Assembly: GCA_040224245.1 (NCBI GenBank)
Contig: JBEGIR010000012.1
Location: 1-64,000 of the forward strand
Length of the DNA: 64,000 nucleotides
Origin: Puniceicoccaceae bacterium
GTDB taxonomy: Bacteria > Verrucomicrobiota > Verrucomicrobiia > Opitutales > JAFGAQ01
Direction: 5' to 3'
Part shown: positions 46,922 to 56,520 of the stretch, in pieces
How the letters are laid out: every line of letters begins with the position of its first letter
Position numbering within the stretch: position 1 is the stretch's first letter
The notes under the pieces: generated by a model
Told to the model about the DNA's origin: nothing
Seen by the model: only the letters and a program-made list of their open reading frames with translations
The model's database searches: none
Translations under genes and position numbers: made by a program

Positions 46922-47746
46922 ATGAATTTGTCCGAGTCAGCGCAGACCGCTCCCGAAGCAAACCTCAATGCGATTGCATCCCCCCAGCCCGCTCGCTGCC
47001 GTCTGGTACTGCCTCATTTCCAAAGTCTGCCCACCCTCAAGGCCTACTTGCCCGACCTGCTGCGATCCCTCAACTCCCATGCTGTGCCGGTGGAAGTAAA
47101 GATCGTGGATGATGGTTCATCCCGCCTAATGCAGAAGTGGATACTCAGCTGGACGAAGCGCCTGTCACAAACACATCCGGAATTACTGGATACCCAGTTG
47201 CTTGAGCAAAACCATGGAAAGGGATATGCCATACGGCAAGGTTGGAACGGTGTGTCAGATTCCATTGAACTGCTGGCATTTGTCGATGCCGATGGCAGCA
47301 TTCCGGCAGATGCAGTTTCCAACCAGCTGCTGGCAGCGCTGCAGGAACCCCATCACCTGCACTGCGGCATCCGCCCAGCCCCTTCCCGTGCGACACGCTC
47401 TCTCAAACGACGTTTCATGGCCGCTTGCTTTGCCACCTACGCACGTCGCATGCTGAGGATCGAGGTCAAGGACCCACAGTGCGGGTTCAAGATGGTTCCC
47501 CGATCACTTTACCAGCAGTTGCACCGTCGCTTCAAAGTCAATCGCTTTGCTTTTGACTGCGAACTGCTCGCGCATGCAGCGCTCCTGAATACACCGATTC
47601 GGGAAGTGGAACTGCCCTGGGTGGAGTCTCCGACCAGCACCGTGCGCTCGATTCGCGACGGTTGGCGCATGATGCTGGATCTGCGCAGAATTCGCCGCTC
47701 TCTGCAATTGCGCAACCGTTTGCGGCGATCTGGCGACACCCACTGA
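46922..47746 (+). CDS. GT2 glycosyltransferase, dolichyl/polyprenyl-phosphate sugar synthase-like
   Basis: From ATG 46922 the product is 274 residues and a GT-A fold GT2 enzyme. It has VKIVDDGSS, the stretch NHGKGYAIRQGW, the acidic DADGS motif (FVDADGSIPADAV) and a later DPQCGFKMVPRSLYQQL segment resembling the catalytic QCGFK motif of Alg5/DPM-type enzymes. It should transfer a sugar from a nucleotide sugar to polyprenyl phosphate at the cytoplasmic side. There is no membrane anchor. A TTG at 46892 would extend it by ten residues. It may feed the GT39-like protein encoded divergently 59 bp away, which is inference. Confidence 0.83.
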   Translation: MNLSESAQTAPEANLNAIASPQPARCRLVLPHFQSLPTLKAYLPDLLRSLNSHAVPVEVKIVDDGSSRLMQKWILSWTKRLSQTHPELLDTQLLEQNHGKGYAIRQGWNGVSDSIELLAFVDADGSIPADAVSNQLLAALQEPHHLHCGIRPAPSRATRSLKRRFMAACFATYARRMLRIEVKDPQCGFKMVPRSLYQQLHRRFKVNRFAFDCELLAHAALLNTPIREVELPWVESPTSTVRSIRDGWRMMLDLRRIRRSLQLRNRLRRSGDTH

Positions 47747-47853
47747 AATTGAGAACTTCTGCGGAAGGCTGCATGGGGCACCCAAGAATCGCTTCCCTGC
47801 ACGCCCCATCCGGCTTCACTGCGTTGAAGTGCGGACCGCTGCAGCCACTCAGA

Positions 47854-48771
47854 TCACGCGCTGACAGCACTCATGATCGCCATGATCCAGGCAAGAATGA
47901 CCGCACCCAGGGCTACCCATCCGGCCAAACGTGATACCCACTCACGGGAGAGTCCGGGAATCCACGAAACACTGCAGCCAATTCCCAGCCCCGCCATCAG
48001 TCCAAATAGGTGCCCCATGAAATCCGTATTCTCCCCAGAACTTCCCCACCAACCCAACACACCAAAGGCCACAAAAAGCGGTAGCATCAATTCGCGCAGG
48101 CGCAGCAACTCCCGTCGCAACATCAGGTGAGCCAGAGCATGCCCAGCCACCAGTCCCACTGCTGAGAATACAGCTGTCGACGCTCCGATGGCGGCAAAAC
48201 TTTGCTCACCCCGCAAACTGGCGTTCAGGGTGTTGCCCAATGCCCCACTCAGCAGAATCAGCAACCACCCAAGTCTCACACCAAACTGCTGCAGGACAAA
48301 GAGCGAAAAAAAACACCCCATGCCAAGATTTCCGATCAGGTGGGCAGCGTCCGCATGCAGTGTGAGCGCAGTCAGTACACGCCACCATTGCCCCTTTTCA
48401 TGAATAGCCTGCACATCCAGGCTTCCCGCCTCATTAACTGCAGTTCCCCAGAACTGCTGCGCCAGAAACATCAGAACGAGGATTGCCGCTGCCGGAAGAA
48501 ATGCACCGATCCCGACCAGCCGAACTGGCTCATGTGCTTCCATCCGCTGTGGCCAGAAACGATTCTCGCGTCGTGATCGTTTCAATTGATTGATCACTTG
48601 TTGCGCAACTTGCGGCTGCACCCGTACCTCATAGCCCTGTTCTACCGGAACCATCCAATACGGCAGCCCCATGGACAGTATCAGCAGAGTGTCGTCATTG
48701 GCTTGGCGCGGGCGACGGTAGCGTCCCACGGTCACAAGTTCTGCCGGAATCTCCTCTTCCTCTGCTTTCAT
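47854..48771 (-). CDS. rhomboid-family intramembrane serine protease
   Basis: The 305-residue protein has a soluble N-terminal part of about 100 residues (a short beta region starting EIPAELVTVGRYR) and then six membrane segments. The rhomboid signature is present: GASTAVFSAVG with the catalytic Ser in a GxSx motif, and the C-terminal HLFGLMAGLGIG with the catalytic His. The HADAAHLIGNLGMGCFF segment matches the conserved HxxxN region. Rhomboids cleave membrane proteins within the bilayer. The substrate is unknown. The next gene downstream, a GT2 enzyme, is convergent. Confidence 0.92.
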   Translation of the reverse strand: MKAEEEEIPAELVTVGRYRRPRQANDDTLLILSMGLPYWMVPVEQGYEVRVQPQVAQQVINQLKRSRRENRFWPQRMEAHEPVRLVGIGAFLPAAAILVLMFLAQQFWGTAVNEAGSLDVQAIHEKGQWWRVLTALTLHADAAHLIGNLGMGCFFSLFVLQQFGVRLGWLLILLSGALGNTLNASLRGEQSFAAIGASTAVFSAVGLVAGHALAHLMLRRELLRLRELMLPLFVAFGVLGWWGSSGENTDFMGHLFGLMAGLGIGCSVSWIPGLSREWVSRLAGWVALGAVILAWIMAIMSAVSA

Positions 48772-49091
48772 CCGATTGTCTACGAGTTAAAATCCATGCA
48801 AATCCACCGGGTGATCCCCCAAAAACCAGACTGAAGGTAAGGATCGAGTAGCCGTTCACGATCATCTCCATTCCGATAGATACCTGCCACATGCACCGAT
48901 TCTGGTGTATTTCCATAATAAGCAAACCTCGATCAGAGAAATGTTACAATTTCCAAACCCCAAGCGATCTCGCTTTTTTTCTACACCCTCATGTGTTACA
49001 TTTACGTCACATTGTTACAGTTTCGTAACATTGGATCGATTAGTTGTTTGAGAGCATTACCATCGTTGAACCCTTACCCAGGAACACCACC
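48772..49091. other. 320-bp intergenic region with TGTTAC motifs
   Basis: This is the upstream region of the small TonB-domain protein gene at 49092 and of the divergent rhomboid gene. It is AT-rich and contains several TGTTAC/GTAACA motifs, near 48942 (ATGTTACAAT), 48993 (TGTGTTACAT) and 49013-49030. There is also a short hairpin AAGCG/CGCTT followed by a T-run near 48962-48980. I see no gene in it. Confidence 0.5.
49013..49030. promoter_or_regulatory. inverted repeat TGTTAC-N6-GTAACA
   Basis: TGTTAC (49013-49018) and GTAACA (49025-49030) form a perfect 6-bp inverted repeat with a 6-base spacer, 61 bp before the start of the TonB-domain protein gene. The same half-site occurs at least twice more upstream, which suggests a repressor or activator binding array. 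Confidence 0.4.
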
Positions 49092-49475
49092 ATGAAATCC
49101 ATTACCCTATTCGCCGTCGTGCTCACCGCCTTCTGCAGCATCGCCAATGCCGCACCAAGCGACACCATTCAGGATCTTCCGGCACAAGTCATTCAATATG
49201 GATCGCTGCCTGCCCCAGAGGTGCAACCCATTCCCGCGCTACCTTCATCCATTGCTGATTCCGATGGCTATGTGCTGATGCGTTTCGAGATTCTTGAATC
49301 CGGACGCCTCGCCAACATCGAAGTTCTGGAGGCCAGTGATCCTCAGATGGCCAAGTTCTCCCGGGCAATGGTGCGTCGCTGGAGCTATGACAACCCTGGC
49401 GAATCCGTTGTTGCCCTACAGCCCATCGTCTTCGAAGCAGGATCGCATCGCCCCCTGCTGCTCGCATCCCGTTGA
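49092..49475 (+). CDS. small exported protein with TonB C-terminal-like domain
   Basis: From ATG 49092 the product is 127 residues. It has a signal peptide (MKSITLFAVVLTAFCSIANAA) and then a short TonB C-terminal-like domain (DSDGYVLMRFEILESGRL, residues 57-74, through AMVRRWSYDNPGE). TonB-type domains without a membrane anchor are common in Bacteroidetes-like bacteria; the partner is unknown. An earlier ATG at 49044 gives a non-signal N-terminus and is not used. A perfect terminator hairpin follows 45 bp after the stop, so it is likely monocistronic. Confidence 0.78.
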   Translation: MKSITLFAVVLTAFCSIANAAPSDTIQDLPAQVIQYGSLPAPEVQPIPALPSSIADSDGYVLMRFEILESGRLANIEVLEASDPQMAKFSRAMVRRWSYDNPGESVVALQPIVFEAGSHRPLLLASR

Positions 49476-49520
49476 CCCGAATCCAAGCCTTTTGAATCAA
49501 GTAGGTTGATTCAATTTGAG

Positions 49521-49553
49521 AAAAACACCCCGCACACAGCGGGGTGTTTTTTT
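49521..49553 (+). terminator. intrinsic terminator
   Basis: ACACCCCGC and GCGGGGTGT form a 9-bp stem with an ACACA loop, followed by seven T residues. The flanking A-run on the left means it could also serve the convergent RluA-family gene on the other strand. Confidence 0.92.
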
Positions 49554-49564
49554 ATCCGACAGTG

Positions 49565-50272
49565 TTATATTGTTTCGGAAAACTCCGAAAGGGTGCGGGA
49601 GAATGCGGGATCCGGCTTCGCCTGAATCCATACTTCGTTTCCCGTCACGGGATGCTCAAACCGCAGGGATGCCGCATGCAGGAGCAATCGATTCACCTCA
49701 AACTGCTCCCGAAAAAAACGATTTTGCACTCCATCACCATGTCGCGTATCTCCAATAATGGGATGTCGCAAGTGCGCGAGATGTCGACGGAGCTGGTGTT
49801 TTCGTCCCGTCACCGGGTGAAGCCGCAACAGGGAAAACCGTGCGGTTTCATACCTTCCAACAGGTTTTTGGAACTCCACAGTTCCCAAGCTCTTCCACCG
49901 GGTATAGGCCTCCTGCTCAACTGCGGTGCAAGCCTGTGTGTAGGCATCCACCTCTCGCCGAAGCGGGGAGTCGACGCATCCTTCCCCAGTCAACCATCCC
50001 CGCACCACGGCGAGATAATGCTTCTCCGGGGAATGCTCCGCAAAGGCTTCCATCAGTCGTCGGGCAATTTCTGCATCCAGTGCAAACAGCAGCACTCCCG
50101 ATGTCGGACGGTCCAGGCGGTGCACGGGTTGCACCCAGGCACCCAGTTGGTCACGTAATAACTGCACCGCAAACTCCGTGGCATCCGTATCCATCCAGGA
50201 TCGGTGCACCAGCAGTCCCGTCGGTTTGTTGATGGCGACGATCCATCGGTCCTGATACAGCACTTCCAGCAT
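49565..50272 (-). CDS. RluA-family pseudouridine synthase (TruC-like)
   Basis: From ATG 50272 the product is 235 residues. It has the family active-site motif HRLDRPTSGVLL with the catalytic Asp, and an N-terminal LYQDRWIVAINKPTGLLVHRSW segment like TruC. The length fits the stand-alone TruC subfamily, which modifies U65 of tRNA, but RluA-type rRNA specificity cannot be excluded. The open frame upstream to 50341 adds unrelated residues. It is divergent from an ArsC-like gene. Confidence 0.88.
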   Translation of the reverse strand: MLEVLYQDRWIVAINKPTGLLVHRSWMDTDATEFAVQLLRDQLGAWVQPVHRLDRPTSGVLLFALDAEIARRLMEAFAEHSPEKHYLAVVRGWLTGEGCVDSPLRREVDAYTQACTAVEQEAYTRWKSLGTVEFQKPVGRYETARFSLLRLHPVTGRKHQLRRHLAHLRHPIIGDTRHGDGVQNRFFREQFEVNRLLLHAASLRFEHPVTGNEVWIQAKPDPAFSRTLSEFSETI

Positions 50273-50390
50273 TGTGCTCAAAACTGCATCGTTCCATTGC
50301 CCTGAACTCAAGTCCGAAACCCGAAATGATGCATTGACCATGGCATACTTCCGATTGACCGCTGCACTCGGAAATTTCTACGATGCAGAC

Positions 50391-50741
50391 ATGAAAATTT
50401 ATACCTACAAGGGCTGCAGCACCTGCCGAAATGCCGTCAAATGGCTTCACAACAAGGGTCATGTGTTTGAGGAACTCCCGATCCGCGAACAACCCCCAAC
50501 ACACCAGGAACTGGAAACCATGCTCAATCATGTTGGAGGCCAGCTGCGCCGCCTCTTCAACAGCTCCGGACAGGACTATCGCTCCATGGGCTTAAAAGAC
50601 CGCCTGCCCCAACTTTCGACCTCCGAAGCACTGGATCTGCTGCAACAGAATGGAAACCTGATCAAACGTCCGTTCCTGCTGACAGATGACTGGGGTACTG
50701 TAGGATTTAAGGAGTCGGTCTGGAGCGAGCATCTCGGCTGA
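50391..50741 (+). CDS. ArsC/Spx-family protein
   Basis: From ATG 50391 the product is 116 residues, a thioredoxin-fold ArsC/Spx-family protein. CSTC (residues 9-12) carries the reactive cysteine, with the following RNAVKWL helix. It lacks enough motifs to tell arsenate reductase from the Spx regulatory type or the YffB type. No arsenic-resistance genes are adjacent. The upstream frame (to 50274) overlaps the divergent RluA-family gene and is not used. Confidence 0.85.
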   Translation: MKIYTYKGCSTCRNAVKWLHNKGHVFEELPIREQPPTHQELETMLNHVGGQLRRLFNSSGQDYRSMGLKDRLPQLSTSEALDLLQQNGNLIKRPFLLTDDWGTVGFKESVWSEHLG

Positions 50742-50813
50742 TTTCTCGCTGCATCCTGCCAACGCAAACCTTGACTTTGCGCCTTCACAACGGCATCACC
50801 AAGGCTTCATCCC

Positions 50814-51314
50814 ATGAGCATCCAACTTCCACACGAAAAAGGTTTTCACATCAGTTGGGAACAGTTGCATCGCGACTCCCGTGCCCTCGCCTGGCGCTTG
50901 AACAGCAAACGCACTGGCTCCATGTGGAAAGCAGTTGTGGCGATCACACGCGGTGGCATGGTGCCTTCGGCGGTGGTCGCACGCGAACTCGATATCCGAA
51001 CCATCGATACGATCTGCGTGAAATCCTATGACCATCAGGATCAGTCCAAACTCAATGTGATGAAGCTCCCTGAGCAATCGTTCATCGGAAAGGGAGAGGA
51101 TATTCTGATTGTCGACGACCTCGTCGATACCAGCAAAACGCTGAAACATGTGCGGGAACTTTACCCCAATGCTCACTTTGCCACCGTATACGCCAAACCC
51201 AACGGAGCCAATCTGGTGGATACATTTGTCACGGAAGTCAGTCAGGATACCTGGATCTTTTTCCCGTGGGACATGGCCCTGCAGTATGTTGTCCCGTTTC
51301 GGGGCAAGGATTAA
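50814..51314 (+). CDS. gpt: xanthine/guanine phosphoribosyltransferase-like
   Basis: The 166-residue protein has the PRTase fold with the 5-phosphoribosyl-pyrophosphate-binding motif [14 protein letters not shown] (residues 97-110) and the N-terminal [11 protein letters not shown] loop. The length and the substrate-pocket region WIFFPW near the C-terminus match E. coli Gpt, which salvages xanthine and guanine. It is cytoplasmic or peripheral to the membrane. The start is ATG at 50814. Confidence 0.9.
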   Translation: MSIQLPHEKGFHISWEQLHRDSRALAWRLNSKRTGSMWKAVVAITRGGMVPSAVVARELDIRTIDTICVKSYDHQDQSKLNVMKLPEQSFIGKGEDILIVDDLVDTSKTLKHVRELYPNAHFATVYAKPNGANLVDTFVTEVSQDTWIFFPWDMALQYVVPFRGKD

Positions 51315-51385
51315 TCCTCCCCGATCCCGAACACTAAACTCCCGCCATCAGGGACTGTCCTCATCCGACAAACCCCGCTTGTCGC

Positions 51386-52099
51386 TCACTGCACATCAGA
51401 CACATCGGTAAATCCGTCGCTTGAACGTCGCGAGTTACCCCAGTGCTCACGACCCAGATCACGGGCGCGCTGACAACCCCGTCGAATCGCAGATTCCAGG
51501 TGTTCCGAAGTTTCCAGACTGCGAATACCTTCCTTTGTGAGATCCTGCACCCAAATGGGTTCTCCAAAATGAATCACGACCCGGGAAAACGGATACGGCA
51601 GTCGGGCTTTGTTCCAGGAGCGCTCAAAGATGCGGCGATGCTGGCTTGCCACTCCGGTTGGAATAATCGCACAGTGGGCCAGCTTGGCGATTTCGAAAAC
51701 ACCCGGTTTGGCTTTATAAATCGGCCCCCTTGGACCGTCGACCGCAATGGAACCGTTGTAGCCGGACTTCATGAGCCGCAACAAACCCCGCAACGCTTCA
51801 GAGCCACCGCGGCTGGAAGATCCTTTTGACGTCGCCCCGCCCATTCGCCGAATGACGTAATCGATCAGCTGTCCGTCCTTGCTTCGTGAGGTCATTGTCG
51901 CAATGCGATACCTTGCAACACAGTGCAGCACTGCAAGTTCGTCACGGTGCCAATGCGCAAACAGCACCGGCTGATGATGCTGCATCGCATGGGTCAGGAA
52001 TTCAGACTCCACGATGCGTATCCGCCACGTCGCGGACCAGGTGCGATAGAACCCATAAATCAGGCGGGGCAACAGGTAACGTCGAAACATGCGGGGCAC
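51386..52099 (-). CDS. DUF374 lysophospholipid acyltransferase-like protein
   Basis: The 237-residue protein belongs to the DUF374 family. Segments FAHWHRDELAVLH (residues 47-59) and VDGPRGPIYKAKPGV match the motifs of this acyltransferase group. DUF374 proteins act like LpxL/PlsC enzymes on lipid substrates at the membrane; the exact substrate is uncertain. It is 119 bp downstream of sufT on the same strand. No functional link to Fe-S assembly is obvious. Confidence 0.88.
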   Translation of the reverse strand: MPRMFRRYLLPRLIYGFYRTWSATWRIRIVESEFLTHAMQHHQPVLFAHWHRDELAVLHCVARYRIATMTSRSKDGQLIDYVIRRMGGATSKGSSSRGGSEALRGLLRLMKSGYNGSIAVDGPRGPIYKAKPGVFEIAKLAHCAIIPTGVASQHRRIFERSWNKARLPYPFSRVVIHFGEPIWVQDLTKEGIRSLETSEHLESAIRRGCQRARDLGREHWGNSRRSSDGFTDVSDVQ

Positions 52100-52218
52100 A
52101 GGCTATGTTACCAACCCACAGCATTTCGTCCCAAAAGGGAAGCATGGAAACAGGCCCTACCCCATAAAATGGCAATGCCAAATTGACGGGATGACTGGTA
52201 CCGCCGACTTTAGCTGGC

Positions 52219-52770
52219 TCAGATGAGTCCCAACTCCATCTTTCCCTCTTCAGAAATCATGTCCTGATGCCAGGGTGGATCCCAGACGATTTCCACATTG
52301 GCACTGTCCACACCTTCCACAGCAAGCAGTCGGCACTTGGCATCATCGGCAATCACGGGTCCCATGCCACAACCTGGTGCCGTCAATGACATTGCCACTT
52401 CAATATGGTTCCGTTCGTCCTTCTTCTGGATTTCGACGCTGTACACCAGACCCAGATCCACAATGTTGACCGGAATTTCCGGATCAAACACCTGTTTCAG
52501 TTCCGCCCAGATGTCTTCAATGTCAGGCTCAGCTTCAGAACCAGAGCCTCCCGATGAAGCCGATACCGGAACCTCAGGTTCTGGAGTTTCACCAAGGGCA
52601 TCAGCGTTATGCCGCGAAATGCGGAACATGCCATTGGCAGTCATCACAGTGAAATTGCCTCCCAGGCGATGCGTGATCACCACATTGCTGCCTTCCTTCA
52701 GGGTGAAGGGTTCACCTTGGGGAATCAAGGTAGCTTCCACATCGCGGGTTAGGATGCGATCATCTTCCAT
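52219..52770 (-). CDS. sufT: Fe-S cluster assembly protein SufT
   Basis: The 183-residue protein has the SufT N-terminal part (residues 1-60) and the DUF59/MIP18 core (about 85-180), with [30 protein letters not shown] and [18 protein letters not shown]. SufT aids maturation of Fe-S proteins. It is the last gene of fur-sufC-sufB-sufD-sufT and starts 97 bp after sufD. The family also has Mrp-linked DUF59 domains; one is encoded at 42390. Length is typical. Confidence 0.93.
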   Translation of the reverse strand: MEDDRILTRDVEATLIPQGEPFTLKEGSNVVITHRLGGNFTVMTANGMFRISRHNADALGETPEPEVPVSASSGGSGSEAEPDIEDIWAELKQVFDPEIPVNIVDLGLVYSVEIQKKDERNHIEVAMSLTAPGCGMGPVIADDAKCRLLAVEGVDSANVEIVWDPPWHQDMISEEGKMELGLI

Positions 52771-52867
52771 GGTATTCTATTCGTGGATGGTTGAACAAAC
52801 AGGAGACGGAAGTCGGCCGCACTCCACAGAGAAACACAACCTTTTCCGAACTCCCTTTCGTCAGGTT

Positions 52868-54211
52868 CTAGAGGTGAAACTTCGATTGCACAAGCTTGCG
52901 CACACTTTCCTGAATTTCCGGATCTTCAAATTTCTCAATCACTTCCTCGAAGAAGCCGAAAACCATGAGCTGCTGCGCCACACGCTTTGGAATGCCACGC
53001 TGCATCATGTAGAACAACTCTTCGGGATCCAGCTGCCCCGTCGTCGCACCATGACTGCACTTCACATCATTTGCCTTGATCTCGAGACCGGGCAATGAAT
53101 TGGCATCGGCGGTGGGACTGAGCAACAAATTGCGGTTCGTTTGATACGCATCGGTCTGCTGCGCATCCTTTGCTACCTGAATCATGCCGGAGAAGATCGT
53201 TCGGCTGTTATCCAGCAACGCGTTCTTATACAGCAGATCCGAAACCGCATTGGGTGCGTCGTGTGACTGGAAGGTGCGCTGGTCAAACTCCTGATCACCC
53301 TGCGCGACGGTCAGGGAATACAATGTTGCATGGGAACCGGGTTCCGCCATGCGGACTTGATTTTCAAAACGCGAGCGTTTGCCACCGAGATTCACCGCAA
53401 GGGTTTTGGTGGTGGCGTCCCGGCGTACAGCCGTCGCGTCCGCCTGAAAGGAAAGAGTCTGCGAACTCCAATTTTGCACACACTTGCGCAAGACCTGCGC
53501 ATTTGCGCCAGCGTAAATGTTTCCCGATGCAATGCACAGAGCCGGAAGCGTGGGACTCACAGACTGGAAGACGTCAATGACATTTACCGATGCAGACTCC
53601 TCCGCGATCACGAGTGTATGCGGAAAGACCGCTACATTCGGCTGCGTGGTCCAGTGGTAAATCATCAGGGGCGATTCGATCACAACTCCCTTGGGCACAA
53701 AGACAACGCCTCCACCATGCGACAAGGCATGGTGCAGTGCCATGAACTTTTCACTGCCAAGGTGCGCCTCTTCCTGGAATAAGTACCGCTCCAGCAAATC
53801 AGCGTGTTGCACAATCGCCTCTGGCAGCGATTCAAAAATCACGCCCTTCTCGCTCAATTCCGGCGAAATGGGATCCACATGCACCAGATGATTGTCGGCA
53901 AAAACAAGCCTTGCTTCGGTGCGCGAATGCAGATTGGAGCCGGATACCACACAATCGACCACCTCCGCAGCAGGTTTGTCACCCAGGTGATAGTCGGCAA
54001 AATCCAGCTGCAGTCGACTGGCAAAGCGCCAGGTCTCGTCCTTGCGCTTTGGCATTTCCAAGGCCTGAAATTGCTGCCATGCCTCACGGCGCTTGCTTTC
54101 GATCCAGGCATTTTCTCCCGCGTGTGACTGCAGGAACGCCTCAAAGGTCGATTCCTGCGCAAGCGGTCCTGAAGGTACCGGCGCAGCCGGGTTCACTATC
54201 GTGTTACTCAT
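52868..54211 (-). CDS. sufD: Fe-S cluster scaffold protein SufD
   Basis: From ATG 54211 the 447-residue product matches SufD: a helical N-terminus (residues 1-100) then the beta-helix core. The conserved C-terminal segment NDVKCSHGATTGQLDPEELFYMMQRG (in part, residues near 390-415) matches the SufBD family, including the conserved Cys and His. SufD forms the SufBC2D scaffold complex with SufB and SufC, which are cotranscribed here. It starts 39 bp after sufB. ATG 54220 is an alternative start three codons upstream. Confidence 0.95.
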   Translation of the reverse strand: MSNTIVNPAAPVPSGPLAQESTFEAFLQSHAGENAWIESKRREAWQQFQALEMPKRKDETWRFASRLQLDFADYHLGDKPAAEVVDCVVSGSNLHSRTEARLVFADNHLVHVDPISPELSEKGVIFESLPEAIVQHADLLERYLFQEEAHLGSEKFMALHHALSHGGGVVFVPKGVVIESPLMIYHWTTQPNVAVFPHTLVIAEESASVNVIDVFQSVSPTLPALCIASGNIYAGANAQVLRKCVQNWSSQTLSFQADATAVRRDATTKTLAVNLGGKRSRFENQVRMAEPGSHATLYSLTVAQGDQEFDQRTFQSHDAPNAVSDLLYKNALLDNSRTIFSGMIQVAKDAQQTDAYQTNRNLLLSPTADANSLPGLEIKANDVKCSHGATTGQLDPEELFYMMQRGIPKRVAQQLMVFGFFEEVIEKFEDPEIQESVRKLVQSKFHL

Positions 54212-54250
54212 AGAAATCATGATGGTTTGATAATGCGGTAACAGACCTGC

Positions 54251-55657
54251 TCAACCGACCGACCCTTCCATCTCGAGGTCGATCAGGCGCTTCAGTTCCA
54301 CGCTGTACTCCATAGGGAAATATTTCACGAGATCGTTCACAAAACCGTTCACACTGAGGCTCATGGCTTCTCCTTCACTCAGGCCGCGCTGCATCATGTA
54401 GAAAATCTGCTCGGCACTGACCTTGGAGACACTCGCCTCGTGCTGCACGGAATTGCCATTGCCGCGCACTGTAATCGCAGGAAAAGTGTCCGTCTGACTG
54501 TTCGTATTGATCAGCAGCGCATCACATTCCGTATTGTTCTTGCACCCCTTGAGGTGATCGGGAATGTGCACCTGCCCACGGTAGGTGGAGCGCCCATTTC
54601 CGATCGAAATACTCTTCGATATGATGTTGCTGCTGGTTTCATCGGCACGGTGAATCATTTTCGCACCTGTGTCCTGATGTTGTCCATCGTTGGCCAGTGC
54701 AATGGAGAGCACCTCTCCTCTCGCCTTGCGTCCATTGAGCACAACCCCCGGATATTTCATGGTCAGACGGGAACCAATGTTACAGTCAATCCAGCGAATT
54801 TCTGCCTCTTCTTCTGCTAGACCGCGCTTGGTCACCAGATTGAAGACATTGTTCGACCAGTTCTGAACCGTGATGTACTGGATTTTCGCACCCTTGAGTG
54901 CCACGAGTTCCACCACCGCACTGTGCAGCGTTGCGGTTTCAAATTTCGGGGCGGTACAGCCTTCCATGTAAGTCAGTTCCGCTCCTTCATCAGCAATGAT
55001 CAAGGTGCGTTCGAACTGGCCAAAATTCTCCGCATTGATTCGGAAATAGGCCTGTAAGGGCTGCGACACCTTTACACCGGGCGGCACATAAATGAAACTG
55101 CCACCGCTGAAAACGGCTGAGTTCAGTGCGGCAAACTTGTTGTCGTTGGTCGGGATTACCTTTCCAAAAAACTTTCGGAAAATCTCCGGATGCTCTTTCA
55201 ACGCATCAGAGGAACCCATGAAGATGACGCCTTCCTTCTCGAGCCCTTCCTTCATGCGGGAATACGCAGCTTCCGAATCAAATTGCGCCTCAACTCCCGC
55301 CAGAAACTTGCGCTCCTGCTCCGGAATGCCCAGTCGTTCAAAGGTTTGCTTGATCTCGTCAGGCACTTCTTCCCATGTCCGACTCGCGCGCTGCCCCTTG
55401 GAGAGGTAGTAGCGGATCTTGTCAAAATCGATGTTTTCCAGATCCTTCGTCGCCCAATGGGTCGGCATGCCCATGCGTTCAAAGGTACTGAGCGCTTTCA
55501 GTCGAAAATCCCGCACCCAGTCGTCTTCGCCTTTGACGTCACTGATGTACTGGATCACTCCTTCATTCAATCCCGTTCCGGCGTCAAACTCATAGGTGGT
55601 TTCGTAACTGAAATTCCCCTTTTCCCTGTCAATATCAATGGCTGTTGCTTGTGTCAT
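54251..55657 (-). CDS. sufB: Fe-S cluster scaffold protein SufB
   Basis: The 468-residue protein is SufB. The N-terminal region ([20 protein letters not shown]) and the core with [16 protein letters not shown] and [16 protein letters not shown] are typical. SufB is the cluster-building scaffold of SufBC2D. The start has a good ribosome-binding site AGGAG (55664-55668) six bases before ATG 55657. The order C-B-D differs from the common B-C-D or A-B-C-D order. No sufS cysteine desulfurase or sufU/sufE lies in the window. Confidence 0.96.
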   Translation of the reverse strand: MTQATAIDIDREKGNFSYETTYEFDAGTGLNEGVIQYISDVKGEDDWVRDFRLKALSTFERMGMPTHWATKDLENIDFDKIRYYLSKGQRASRTWEEVPDEIKQTFERLGIPEQERKFLAGVEAQFDSEAAYSRMKEGLEKEGVIFMGSSDALKEHPEIFRKFFGKVIPTNDNKFAALNSAVFSGGSFIYVPPGVKVSQPLQAYFRINAENFGQFERTLIIADEGAELTYMEGCTAPKFETATLHSAVVELVALKGAKIQYITVQNWSNNVFNLVTKRGLAEEEAEIRWIDCNIGSRLTMKYPGVVLNGRKARGEVLSIALANDGQHQDTGAKMIHRADETSSNIISKSISIGNGRSTYRGQVHIPDHLKGCKNNTECDALLINTNSQTDTFPAITVRGNGNSVQHEASVSKVSAEQIFYMMQRGLSEGEAMSLSVNGFVNDLVKYFPMEYSVELKRLIDLEMEGSVG

Positions 55658-55663
55658 GTTCTT

Positions 55664-55668
55664 CTCCT
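55664..55668 (-). promoter_or_regulatory. ribosome-binding site of sufB
   Basis: AGGAG on the minus strand lies six bases before ATG 55657 and fixes the sufB start. It is stronger than most start regions in this window. Confidence 0.7.
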
Positions 55669-55716
55669 GGTTGGATGATTCTGCGGCTCGAACAGTTCGA
55701 GCCGCCTGACCTGAAA

Positions 55717-56475
55717 TCAGGCTCCGACAAGGGAGTCCTTCACCCAGTCATAGCCCTTCAATTCCAGTTCCTTGGCAAGTTCCTTGTCACCTGTCTGGAC
55801 AATGCGTCCATCCCACATCACGTGAACCTTGTCCGGTACGATGTAGTCGAGCAGGCGCTGGTAGTGCGTGATCACCAAAATTCCGCGGTCTTCGTTGCGC
55901 ATCAGGTTCACCCCGTTGGACACGATCTTGAGCGCATCAATGTCCAGCCCACTGTCGGTTTCGTCCATGATGCAGTAAGCGGGTTTGAGCATCGCCATCT
56001 GAAGGATCTCGCAACGTTTTTTCTCTCCTCCCGAAAAACCTTCATTCAGGGAACGTGAGGTAAAACTGCGATCCATTTTGAGCAGATCCATTTTTGCATA
56101 CAGCTCGCGGTAGTAGCCTGGAGCGTCAAATTTGGCACCTTCCTCCATACGCCCCTGCAATGCAGCACGAATGAAGTTGGCGATGGTCACTCCCGGTATT
56201 TCCATGGGATACTGGAATGCCAGAAACACACCTTTGTGTGCAATTTCATCCGGCTCCATTCCCAAAACGTTCACTCCGTCCACAAGAATCTCACCCGACT
56301 CCACTTCGTAGTCTTCGTGCCCTGCGATGACCTTCGCGAGCGTGCTCTTTCCGGTACCGTTGGGTCCCATGAGGGCATGAACTTCGCCCTTGGGAATCAC
56401 AAGCGAAAAATCCTTGAGAATCGGTTGTCCCGCAATGCTGGCGTTGAGATTTCGAATTTCTAACTGGTTCGACAT
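55717..56475 (-). CDS. sufC: Fe-S cluster assembly ATPase SufC
   Basis: The 252-residue ABC-type ATPase has Walker [14 protein letters not shown], the signature [18 protein letters not shown] and Walker B followed by [11 protein letters not shown], all typical of SufC. SufC drives cluster assembly on SufBD. It starts 45 bp after the Fur-like gene and is followed 59 bp later by sufB. Length is exactly typical. Confidence 0.96.
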   Translation of the reverse strand: MSNQLEIRNLNASIAGQPILKDFSLVIPKGEVHALMGPNGTGKSTLAKVIAGHEDYEVESGEILVDGVNVLGMEPDEIAHKGVFLAFQYPMEIPGVTIANFIRAALQGRMEEGAKFDAPGYYRELYAKMDLLKMDRSFTSRSLNEGFSGGEKKRCEILQMAMLKPAYCIMDETDSGLDIDALKIVSNGVNLMRNEDRGILVITHYQRLLDYIVPDKVHVMWDGRIVQTGDKELAKELELKGYDWVKDSLVGA

Positions 56476-56520
56476 GATATTCTGAATTGAAGTTAAAGGT
56501 ATGTATGGGATTCGGTAAAG

